Assembly (NCBI GenBank): GCA_020746875.1
Contig: JAGTJL010000003.1
Coordinates: forward strand, 992,001-1,056,000
Length of the DNA: 64,000 bases
Direction of reading: 5' to 3'
From: Rhexocercosporidium sp. MPI-PUGE-AT-0058
Taxonomy: Eukaryota > Ascomycota > Leotiomycetes > Helotiales
Shown: positions 55,147 to 64,000 of the stretch, one piece after another
Layout of the letters: each line of letters starts with the position of its first letter
Position numbering within the stretch: position 1 is the stretch's first letter
Made by a program: the position numbers and the translations under genes
Notes under the pieces: generated by a model
What the model was told of the DNA's origin: nothing
Databases searched by the model: none
The model's input: only the letters and a program-made list of their open reading frames with translations

Positions 55147-55888
55147 ATGACATCCCTCCGCCCCTTCCACGCAAGCGATGTCTTCAAATTCAACCCCACC
55201 AACCTCGACCCTCTGACCGAGACGTACGATCTGAACTTCTACTTCTCGTACCTGGCGCGCTGGCCGCACCTGTTCAATGTAGCAGAGGGGCAGGATGGGA
55301 CGATTGACGGGTATAGTACGTCTTCTGTCTTCCATTTCTCCTCTACATCTATTCTCATCCATTTCCTAACAACTACAAAACTACCCCGCCATAAATGTCA
55401 TACACAATACGGTCTAAAGATGAGAAGAAGAGACTAATTAAAACTCCCTCTCAGTGATGGGCAAACTCGAATCCTCACCCTCCTACTACATCACCTCCCC
55501 GCACTACCTCCCCTTCCACGCACACATCACAGCCCTAACCGTCTCCCCCCACGCCCGACGCCTCGGCCTCGCACGCACCCTCTCCTCCAGCCTCGAGGTA
55601 GCAGGCGACGAGTACGATGCCTTCTTCGTGGATCTCTTCGTGCGGAAGAGTAATGTGATTGCGCAGGCGCTGTATAAGGGGTTGGGGTATAGTGTGTATA
55701 GGGTCGTGAAGGGGTATTATGTTGATGATTTGAGTGGGAAGGGGAAGAAGGATGGTGAGGGGGAGGAGGATGATGGGGAGGGCGAGGATGCGTGGGATAT
55801 GAGGAAGCCGCTGAGGAGGGATGTGAAGGGGGAGCATGTTAGGAGTGATGGGGAGAGGTTTGAGGTGTTGCCGGAGGATGTGTGGTGA
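55147..55888 (+). CDS. NAT3: NatB N-terminal acetyltransferase catalytic subunit
   Basis: Exons 55147-55315 and 55455-55888; 603 nt, 200 aa. It begins MTSLRPFHASDVFKFNPTNL and DPLTETYDLNFYFSYLARWP, the specific NatB (Naa20/Nat3) N terminus. After the intron come MMGKLESSP, HITALTVSPHARRLGLARTL (acetyl-CoA loop RRLGLA), YDAFFVDLFVRKSNVIAQALY and GLGYSVYRVVKGYYVD. The last 45 residues form an acidic then basic tail (GEGEEDDGEGEDAWDMRKPL) typical of the fungal proteins. With its partner Mdm20/Naa25 it acetylates the start Met of proteins beginning Met-Asp, Met-Glu, Met-Asn or Met-Gln on the ribosome. The intron is longer than average (139 nt). Confidence 0.95.
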
Positions 55889-56541
55889 GTGAGTGGAGGG
55901 CGATATGGGGAACCTTTGTGAAAAGGATTGTGTCCTGGGAGATCAGAAGATTTTAAAATTTCTTGGGAATTTTAACGCTTGCCAGCCAAGATGGGCATTG
56001 GGTTCCGCTATGCCAGCCTACCTAAACGAGGAAAGTCCATGTCGTTTGAGGCCAGACGAAAAGCCAGGCCTAGGTTTGAGGTTGAAAAGAATCCCTCACA
56101 GTCAGTCCATCAGCATCGAGACACGAACAGCGGGGAGAGGTCAGCCTGTCGATTCAAAGCAAAAATATGTATGGTCTTGTGAGGAGACTCATGAAGATTT
56201 ATCTTGAATTAGCTAGGTGTTTTCAAAGACCTGCTCTACTAAACTAATACAAAGAATACGCAATGGAATGCAAAGCAAGTCAAGTCTAATCCAAAGGGGC
56301 TAGCCTATGTATCCAAGAGGAAGAGACATTGAGGAGACTTCACAAAGAGGAAATCCTCCAAAAGACAGACGTATTCAAAGCGCAGCTCTTCTTGACCAAC
56401 ACGCACTAGAAACAATCAACAGCAAGGTGAAGCAAAGGAATTCAAGCCCAATCTGATCTGATCTCATCCAACAATTACAACTGACCCAGTCCATCAAAGT
56501 TCCAAAACCGTGTCTTAAGACACAATCTGCAACCCTGCCAT
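55889..56541. other. 3' regions between convergent genes
   Basis: About 650 bp between two converging stops; no supported coding exon. Confidence 0.4.
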
Positions 56542-59500
56542 TCACTTCAACTCACCACCCATCCAACTCTCCGCCCTCGCAATCAAATCCTCCCTACCAG
56601 CCAAGTGAACCAAAACTGTAACGCCCAAGATCCCCCAATCCTTCTTCTCGGTCTCCGTTTTAGTCTTTGTGCTAACCTCCTCAAACCTTTGCTTCCAAAC
56701 ACAATCATATTCCTTTACCCTATCCCTCTCCGTCTCAAACTCTTCCCTAACAACCTCATCCACACTCAAATTATGCTCCTTACCAGCCCCCTTCCTCTCG
56801 CTCTCCTCACTCAAATCCATCCAATTCCCCAAACTAGCCGTCGAAACGGATGGCATAGCCTTGTAACTCTCCTTTTCACTAACAACTTCATCATCACTCA
56901 AGCGATGCTCCTCGCCACCTTTCTTCTTCCCCTCGGGATTCCAATCTACAAGTTTCAATTTCCAGTTCTTCTTCTTGCTACCTACGCTGCCCTTACTGCA
57001 GATACTAGGTGTGCGAGCCACCCAGTATGGATCGTCTGTGTTGGGTTTCTGTTCTATCCTCTGTGCAAGTTCGGCGACGCCGCTGTGGGCTGAAAGGTTG
57101 ATTTGCTCGGTGCAGTCTTGTTGAATCTTTTGGAGTTCTTCTCGGTGGTACAGGAGTTGTTTTTTAAGCGCTTGGACAGAGGATTGGTCTTTTTGTTTGA
57201 GCGCCATTGAGAGTTTCCGTGTGAATTGTTCTGATTCGGGGGGTGTGGTTTGGGTTCGTGGACTTAGAGCACCTGTCATTTCTGTTTCGTGGTATTCCTT
57301 TTGCAGTGAGTGCTTTCTGGATGGAGGGCAGCTGTTTCGCCGCTCGTGGATGTGATCATGTTCATGAGGAGAGGGTATCGTGAACCATGTGCCGTCTGTT
57401 GGCTGGGCGCTAGTCTCGATACTTGAGTGCTCTTGAGGTGTACGTTGACAATTTGGAGTGTTTATCTTCGCTGGTGGTGAAACTTGAGCACTTCCCTCCG
57501 CCCTTTCCTCAACCTTGGTGGTTTTGGCTTCATTTACCTCCCCATTTGTCGTATTGGTCTCTTGCCAAGAAGTAGAGACCATGGTAGGTGGAGGTGGTTG
57601 TGTAGGGTCTTCATTTGAACGGACTGCCCTTTGAGATTCATATTTCCTCTTTACACGTATTTTTGATGAGTGTTGATGGCGAATATTGGAAGAGTGTGTT
57701 TTGGCTGGCGGCGTGTTTACATGAGCACGCAGTGAGGGTTGTTCAGTTTTTGGCTGAACATGTTCTTCGGAGCAATCAATTGTGGCTACCTTCCGAGGTG
57801 TGTGATGGTGATGAACAATAGTCTGGTGGTCGGTATGTACACAGCATCTTACGCTGTGATGTGTATTTTGACAAGCCTCGCATTGGCAGTCGTCAAGACA
57901 ATGTTGACATTCTCCGACAACGCCCGTACTGACAGGACTACCATGCCGAGCATGGCCGGTACGAGGATATCCACGACATTCAACATATTCGGGAATGTCG
58001 TGCTTCGTCGAATAGTCGGTTTTCATTCGCTGAGATTGAGAGGAATCTGGTCTGGAACTGCAGGTGAGATGAGAACAGCCGGAACTTGACTGTTGTGCAA
58101 GACGAGGCACAGGCTTTGACCGTTGAGAGTTACATCTAGATTGAACATGGACTGCATCATCGACCCGGCTCGTATCTGCAATGTAACCGTTTTCCGTATC
58201 TTCAGGAACGCGCTGCCTCGGCTTCTTTCTCGGGCAAGCAGATGCATGGCGAAAAGGCTGATGACAGTGATGCGTCGCACGACAGATATGGTTGTCACAG
58301 CTAAGACTTTCAGATGGCGCCGTGGATGCATACTCGAGAAGCCGCTGATGCTTTGAGTGATACTTGTGGTGATTGTGTGTTGTGTGATGAGTCTCTCCTC
58401 GCATACCGGCGGGAAACAACCTAAGTGACTGCTTGGGTGATTTCAGATCAGCAAGCAGGAAAGGAGAATTCTTCACACTCGTCGTGATTCTGTATCCAAA
58501 AGGTTGCTTTTGTTGTTGGCGGTTAATCTGCACTGGGGTCATTTTTCTTGGCGATTTCTGTGGACTTGGAGTATCGTAGTAGTCAGGAAACCTGATCGGC
58601 GGACTTGAGGGCTTTCGTGTTGGATGTGTTCCCTTTCTCGACTGTATTGGAGCTGGGCCAGGTCTTGCTTGATGATGCTTTACTGGGTCATACCCCATTC
58701 GGTTCTCCTTTGGCTTTGGCTTTGACGTATGAAATCCATGTCGCTTCTCGGTAGAAATCTCATGATCCATAGTCTCTTCCTCTTGAGCAGTAGGCAGCTG
58801 GGATGGGTATTCGTTGCATTGGGTACAGAACTGATGGCTGCATCTCCAGCACTTGGTCGAAGTACGACTATTACTCCATGAGCAGACATGACAGAAGGTT
58901 CGTAATCCATTCGTGGAAGTTGGCTCACCCAAATCCTGAGAGACCTCTCTAGATGCAAGTCCAGCTGGCCTCTGTATACCATAATCATCGAACAAGTCCC
59001 TGACATTCTGTCGTCGGATTGTAGAGGTTGTTGCAATAGAAGCTTCGGAATCGAAGAACTTCGATCGGCGAGGTTTGACTTGGTGACGATACATCCCCGC
59101 ATTATTCTTTGCAGTACTGGGGGAAATTGAGGTCGGTGTCATGTATCGAGTATGATTGCGACACGAGTCGATCTCTTTCAGTACATCGAGATCCGGGCTG
59201 TGGCCACGATGGCTAGCCGTTCGAACTGATTTGGTCCTCGACAGGGCTCCCCAAGGAGACGCAGCATCATATTGTGTCCTCACATCTGAGCCCTGGTCTA
59301 TCTGTCCGTTGATTCCTGGAGATCGTGTGTATTGAATAGTCGGATCGGCATAGGCGTGCTCTTCTTCATGATTAGTTCGGACTACGTTGAGGCCCAGGAA
59401 TGAATGTCTACTTTCGACTCGTGGCGCCTCCTCAGGTTGTGCACTTTGGATGGCAGGATTTCCGAATCGACGGCTCATGCGACGACCGAACCCAGACCGG

Positions 59501-59727
59501 GAATCTTCTCGAGTGCGTTTCGGAGCAGGGGAGCCAGACTTCGCTGGCTGTGGTTCCTTAAGACTCTGTAAAAGCTTGACGCGCGCAGCCACAGCTCCCT
59601 GGGGAATGGCATCTCGTGACCCTTTTCGGATCTGAACTGTAGATGAAGGTCCTGGCGATGTCCCGTCGTATTGGCATGATGTGAAACCAGGAGGTCGATT
59701 TCGCCGTGGGTAGGTGACTGCCATCAT
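56542..59727 (-). CDS. large disordered protein with cysteine/histidine-rich parts, 1061 aa
   Basis: Single long exon; the first in-frame ATG is at 59727 (MMAVTYPRRNRPPGFTSC). Almost all of it is low in hydrophobic residues and rich in Ser, Arg, His, Thr and Gln. Two clusters may bind metal: TFCHVCSWSNSRTSTKCWRC followed by HQFCTQC near residue 290, with CxxC pairs like a RanBP2 or ribbon finger, and CQHCLDDCQCEACQNTHHSV with CC and many histidines near residue 610. A charged helix (QVQALKKQLLYHREELQKIQ region) and Lys/Glu-rich C terminus follow; the last 20 residues (ILGVTVLVHLAGREDLIARA) look folded. I recognise no family. Nuclear or scaffold roles would be guesses. Confidence 0.8.
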   Translation of the reverse strand: MMAVTYPRRNRPPGFTSCQYDGTSPGPSSTVQIRKGSRDAIPQGAVAARVKLLQSLKEPQPAKSGSPAPKRTREDSRSGFGRRMSRRFGNPAIQSAQPEEAPRVESRHSFLGLNVVRTNHEEEHAYADPTIQYTRSPGINGQIDQGSDVRTQYDAASPWGALSRTKSVRTASHRGHSPDLDVLKEIDSCRNHTRYMTPTSISPSTAKNNAGMYRHQVKPRRSKFFDSEASIATTSTIRRQNVRDLFDDYGIQRPAGLASREVSQDLGEPTSTNGLRTFCHVCSWSNSRTSTKCWRCSHQFCTQCNEYPSQLPTAQEEETMDHEISTEKRHGFHTSKPKPKENRMGYDPVKHHQARPGPAPIQSRKGTHPTRKPSSPPIRFPDYYDTPSPQKSPRKMTPVQINRQQQKQPFGYRITTSVKNSPFLLADLKSPKQSLRLFPAGMRGETHHTTHNHHKYHSKHQRLLEYASTAPSESLSCDNHICRATHHCHQPFRHASACPRKKPRQRVPEDTENGYIADTSRVDDAVHVQSRCNSQRSKPVPRLAQQSSSGCSHLTCSSRPDSSQSQRMKTDYSTKHDIPEYVECRGYPRTGHARHGSPVSTGVVGECQHCLDDCQCEACQNTHHSVRCCVHTDHQTIVHHHHTPRKVATIDCSEEHVQPKTEQPSLRAHVNTPPAKTHSSNIRHQHSSKIRVKRKYESQRAVRSNEDPTQPPPPTMVSTSWQETNTTNGEVNEAKTTKVEERAEGSAQVSPPAKINTPNCQRTPQEHSSIETSAQPTDGTWFTIPSPHEHDHIHERRNSCPPSRKHSLQKEYHETEMTGALSPRTQTTPPESEQFTRKLSMALKQKDQSSVQALKKQLLYHREELQKIQQDCTEQINLSAHSGVAELAQRIEQKPNTDDPYWVARTPSICSKGSVGSKKKNWKLKLVDWNPEGKKKGGEEHRLSDDEVVSEKESYKAMPSVSTASLGNWMDLSEESERKGAGKEHNLSVDEVVREEFETERDRVKEYDCVWKQRFEEVSTKTKTETEKKDWGILGVTVLVHLAGREDLIARAESWMGGELK

Positions 59728-60089
59728 CAAGTGCTCCAATGGAAAGGAGACATTGGAGCTGCTAAAGTGTATCGCGGAACAATAATAACAAGAGTGAAAT
59801 TGATATCAAGAGATAATGAATGTTTTGCAATCGCCGAACAGCTTTGTCCGACGATTGCTAGTAATAGGCAAAAGAAAAGTGCAAGCTCTAGCCGCGAAGT
59901 AGGAATATATTTTCAAGGCCAGGTCCCAGACTACCTATGACACCTACCAAGGAAGGAGCACCCTACATCACGGTCCACGAAAATCAGGGCAAGCTGGAAC
60001 AGTTTCTGTGGTATGCATTCAAGAAACAATGATGTACAAAGCCGCTGCCTCTATAAGTCTGTCGTTCTCAACTAGAACCTAAGGTACCT
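59728..60089. other. upstream region and short intergenic
   Basis: About 360 bp between two same-strand genes; promoter of the 1061-aa gene. Nothing distinctive. Confidence 0.35.
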
Positions 60090-60902
60090 TTACTTAAGAG
60101 CAGCTTGCAAGCTCTCCAAAACCTAGCATTCTCTATTAGCACCGATGCAGCACATCTCTATTGCAGCATTCTTACCTCGATCTCAATCTTCGCCTCAGCA
60201 ATATCCTGCTCACTTCCACTTCCGCTGACAATCTTCTGTGCCTCTGTGATCTGCGATCGAACATTCTCGATGTTGAAGTCCTCCAATGGGAAACCCTCGA
60301 CGGCGTTGATGCTCAATTCCGAGTTTGGCTGGACAGTTGCGAAACCTCCAGAGACTACACATACAAGACTTAGCTAGGGACGTCTGCTAAGGGGTTGGTG
60401 GACCTACGGAAGAACTGCTTGCTTGAGCCACTCTCCTCAATGACCTCGACGAGTCCAGGCTTCAGTTGCTCAATTGAAGGGACGTGGTTGGCGAGAATAC
60501 CCATCTCTCCGGATTCGGCGGGGATGTTGACCTGCACGACACCTTGCGACTTATAGATGGACTGTTGATGCCCGTCAGTTGGAATGTCCTGCCTCCTTCA
60601 TTTCATCCATCCATCCATTCATCCATCCATGTGTCCATCTTCCACGCATCCAATCCATATCCTCTGCTCCGCAAACCTCCACCATCCATTCCCCAATATC
60701 CGTAACGCAATTCAAACATACCTGATGAGGAAGAACCAAGCTCAACTTAATCTGCCAGGTCGTTAGCCATCGCCGCAAAATCTGTCTGCGAGTAACCGAC
60801 CTTATCCGACACGGCCTCAGCATATCCTCTGCGCAGAAGGGGAGCCTTGATAGCTGCAGGGCGCGCCCGCAGAGCCACACGAGCGATCTTGAGGGAGTTC
60901 AT
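60090..60902 (-). CDS. ATP16: mitochondrial F1 ATP synthase subunit delta
   Basis: Exons 60902-60801, 60751-60722, 60561-60408, 60354-60176, 60122-60090; 498 nt, 165 aa, the usual size. It begins MNSLKIARVALRARPAAIK with APLLRRGYAEA, a mitochondrial presequence with a typical cleavage-like site. The mature part has KIKLSLVLPHQSIYKSQGVV, QVNIPAESGEMGILANHVPS, IEQLKPGLVEVIEESGSSKQ, FFLSGGFATVQPNSELSINA and the C-terminal helical hairpin ending ESLQAALK. This is the central-stalk delta subunit (bacterial epsilon) of F1Fo ATP synthase. Intron 2 (60721-60562, 160 nt) is the longest and carries a CATC tandem run. All splice phases agree. Confidence 0.96.
60598..60642. repeat. CATC microsatellite inside ATP16 intron 2
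   Basis: Plus strand reads imperfect (atcc)n, with repeated catccatccatccattcat-type units. It lies wholly within the intron, so length changes would not alter the protein. Confidence 0.8.
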
Positions 60903-63900
60903 GATGAGTTGAGGGTTCAATTGGAATTGGCGTTTGTTGACTCGTCGGCGAGAGCTTTGCTGGAGTTCACTGCTCCCGGTTCACCAAGAGACTAGTGCCA
61001 TTATAAGGTCATGTGATGTGGAGCAATTTCCTGGGAGAAGTATTTCTTAGAAGTAGAGTCGTTTTGAAAGCTCTTTTCGCCATTAATTATATTCCAATGT
61101 CTGAGTATTCGAAAGAGGATTCGGGCTTCATTTTGTTGAGCATATATCACATGATTACAGTCATCTGATCTGATCTGGGTACACGTGAGCAGAACCTCGG
61201 ATAGCATCTCTGGCCTTGATCGACTGCCATAGAATCCTTGGCCCTTCATGTTCGGTATCTCTGCGTTACCGGATATCTTACAAATCGTTAACAAGCCGAA
61301 TTTTCAGAAGCAAGCATTTCTCTTTTTTCATTCCGGCCGAAAGCGAAAGCCTCCTTCGCTTAAACAACAGGAAAATCCCGAATAACGGTCCCTCCCCTTC
61401 ATCCACAGAAATGATTGGTGCACATTAATCCCTCATGTCGAAACTCCCCGCTATGCAGCTACAACCATGTCGAGGTCCTGTTCTCTGCAGCAAGCAGGCA
61501 AGCTCTCTGTCGTGCAGCAGCTCAGCAGCAGCATCAGCACTCTTTGGGTAAGCCGTGCCGGAAGGCTAGAAACACCATGGAAGGATGTTCACGATGTATG
61601 TTGTGCTGAAGGTTTGCCAGCCATCAGCTCGGCTACATGTATGTGTGAGATTATTCACGATGATCATGTCACGACAAGGTGGTCACACCATCTCGTTCCT
61701 GAAAGTTGGCGTGAGTACTGTATGAGTAAGGTCCATTATTGTGCGAGAATGTCATCCGCAGCGGTGACAGACAATTCCTCCTGATGACCGTTGCGAGTCT
61801 CACTGCTCACTCAGCCAAAAGCCCTCCTGCCTTGTTCACTTTCACCGCCTCGGCGTATTTCGTATGAATCCGGATAGGGGCCCCTTCATGACGAAGGTCG
61901 CACATACAACACCTTAGCGGAAATGCTGTTGAATAAGGCCGTTGTCGGCGTGCATATCCTGTGTTTGACTACTTCCTGCAAGTAGTACTGCAAACCAAAG
62001 ATCCGCTTGTATAAGTTTTGCACCCGCTTCTCCTGCTAGTATTAATAGCTACTGCGGTACTACTGCAATCGAGCCCATGCACAATTCGACACGTCAAGGG
62101 GGAAAAGTGAAGAAGAGGGGTCAAGCTCCAACCTCTTCCGATGGAATAATGTGGGGTACATCTGGCGGTCAGGATGAAGGACATCAAATATTGACATCTT
62201 GCAATTGCTGGCTGGTCATTGGTCACCTGTCCAATCCGGCAAAACATCGTGAGATGGGAAATTGTTACAGGTTCCTCCTCCTTACTCGTACGGCAAGCTG
62301 TATGCAGATGCGCTTGCATGCAGCTGTCACTGTGCTGCAGAGGTGTCTTGGGGTCTTGTGCATTTGGCCGCCACGAAGGAGCACTGCATCATGCTGTGTG
62401 AGAACTACTGGTGCAACGATGCTGGGGAGTGAAGAGGGTGATCACCGGTTGCCGACGCGGCGACGACGAAACACATGTGAGAATCGGACCAGCCTGTCGA
62501 TAGTCAAAAGGACAAGAAACATGTTTCTGATGTTGGAGTCGACGACTCGTCGTCCGTCTCGTCCTCGAGATGAGTGATGCGGGATGCGACGTTGCACCTC
62601 AGCTCCAAGACGCTGATTCCGGCTAATTTTTGGCTGATCTGACCTCGTCCGTCCTGGCAAGTTGCTTGCAATAAATTAGAGAAGTTCTCACCCCCACGCT
62701 CAAGAATCATGTTTCAACGATGACCCCGCATCGGCGCAGGGCAGAACATTCGTCAATTGTTGGCATCCAGGGTGTGTGAAGAGTGGAGATGGCTGATATC
62801 CGTGGTCACGGACCCTAATTAAGGATTCGTACTGAGGAGGATATATTTCCGTTGCCGCGACTGCCCTAGAATTACGGGAGGCGTGATGCCATTCAAGTGA
62901 CGATAGAGTCAACCAAAAGAAAGTAAAGAGGGGTCGGCCGTAGAACGGTACCTACTTGCCTTTTGGCCTAGCCTACTCCGTAATTGGACCGCCTGTACTC
63001 TTTGACATCACTCATCCATAGGAGAGAGAACAACATAAAGAGCAACGCGTCTAAAGCATTGGCAACGCAAGCACTAGATGATAGAGTTACGGTAGATGGC
63101 GGAGATCCAACTGTCCTGCGGCAATCACGTACCGGATGGAGTGATCGGAAGGACTGTGTGGTATGAACTGAGTTTCTGGGCAGACGGATGAGCGTCGATG
63201 GTGTCCCTTGGCCAAGACCTCAACGTTCTGTTTGTGTATGTGAAGCGTCGGTACCACTGAAGATCAGAGGAGATTTCTTCTTCTAATCTCTTGCCTGCAG
63301 TACCGTACTGCACAGCGCAACGCAACGCAACGCAACGCAGTAGCCGGATTACGGGCTTGGTCAAGCCTGCAGGACTGTAGAGGCTGTTTGGCTTTGTTAC
63401 ACACGATAGGACGAGACAGGACAAGACAGCAATACCGAGAGAAATCGAGAGATTGAGGAAAAACATGCCGTCTTGATTATTCTCGCCGAGGAAGTGCCCG
63501 GATCAGCACCTCAATCTCAAATGGCAGTGCAGACGGTAAACGTGTTCCAGTCAGCACTCACCACTCACTCACCGTCAGTCATGCCAGTGGGTTTTGTCAA
63601 GTTGTTTGCCATCGTGGGCACACCAAGCTGGAAGAGCGGGCTTGCTTGCACCAGAGCACCTGGCAGTTCGTCTTCAGTGGTTGCAGTAAACTGGGTATCC
63701 CCACCTCACCTCGGCCGTATGTAACTTTTTTGCTGTCAGAGTACAGCGAAAGCCGCCCAGTGGTGCAAGATGATAATAATCAGGGCCCCGGTTGCAGCGC
63801 CATGCCCGTGCTTTATTGGCAGCTTTGCAGCTTTGCAGATTGCAGTCAGATTTATTGCCCAGCAGATTAGCATCAAGTACCTACTACGGCAACCGCCCAC

Positions 63901-64000
63901 CCAAATTCAGCGTCTAGGAAAGTACAGTCCCGTAGCGTAGAGAGTCCGAGTACAGGCGGCCCTGCTTGCCCTGCATTGCCTTGCCTCTTGCCCTGTCTGG
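60903..64000. other. no supported gene to the right edge
   Basis: About 3.1 kb. Short frames (for example 61467-61784, 62077-62577) are Ser/Cys/Thr-rich, overlap one another on both strands, and lack motifs or consistent splice signals. Short repeats occur: a GCAAC run at about 63318-63340 and CCTTGC/TGCCT variants near 63960-64000. It may be the long upstream region of a gene beyond the right edge. Confidence 0.4.

Noticed and set aside
62077..62577. 166-codon plus-strand frame near the right end
   Set aside because: Overlaps several frames on both strands, Cys/Arg/Thr-rich without pattern, no splice or promoter support.

Overview
The window looks like nuclear DNA of a filamentous ascomycete (Pezizomycotina). 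Genes are split by short introns, mostly 45-75 nt, with GT-AG borders. They include families typical of these fungi: Zn2Cys6 factors with a fungal transcription-factor domain, a NACHT-ankyrin STAND protein, a LaeA-like methyltransferase, a 2EXR protein, a Helo-like N-terminal domain protein, family 3 pectate lyase and AtaL-like/DUF1857. The mix would suit a Leotiomycete, but that rank is a guess from memory of homologues. Gene models below were spliced by hand; where exon coordinates are given in full, the spliced length was checked to be a multiple of three.

Layout. 0-10 kb: the 5' part of an unknown gene leaving the left edge, a Zn2Cys6 transcription factor, a decayed 2OG-Fe(II) oxygenase-like gene with a degenerate duplication beside it, and a nine-exon LaeA-like methyltransferase. 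10-17.3 kb: a secreted protein with an actin/Hsp70-like (ASKHA) look, a small secreted cysteine protein, the FACT subunit POB3, and a two-exon orphan gene. 17.7-23.3 kb: a head-to-head pair, a NACHT-ankyrin NLR-like protein and a Zn2Cys6-like/ankyrin protein sharing about 595 bp of upstream DNA. 24-31 kb: a G3BP-like NTF2/RRM protein, an Acl4-like TPR protein, and a small conserved protein with a spliced leader uORF. 31.9-44.3 kb: three probably decayed genes (Helo-like, 2EXR, pectate lyase PL3) around two intact ones (Ap4A phosphorylase and a Myb-like factor). 46.5-49 kb: an AtaL-like protein and an ACS-family MFS transporter. 51.4-52.3 kb: a degenerate tandem repeat array in gene-free DNA. 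53-61 kb: a conserved coiled protein, NatB catalytic subunit NAT3, a 1061-aa disordered Cys-containing protein, and the mitochondrial ATP synthase delta subunit. The last 3 kb shows no supportable gene.

The window therefore mixes housekeeping genes (POB3, NAT3, ATP16, APA2, TPR chaperone) with accessory genes. The accessory part is rich in broken genes, and its most distinctive element is the divergent ankyrin pair at 17.7-23.2 kb. I saw no transposon, rRNA, tRNA or CRISPR. No biosynthetic backbone enzyme is present, so the methyltransferase is not shown to belong to a cluster.
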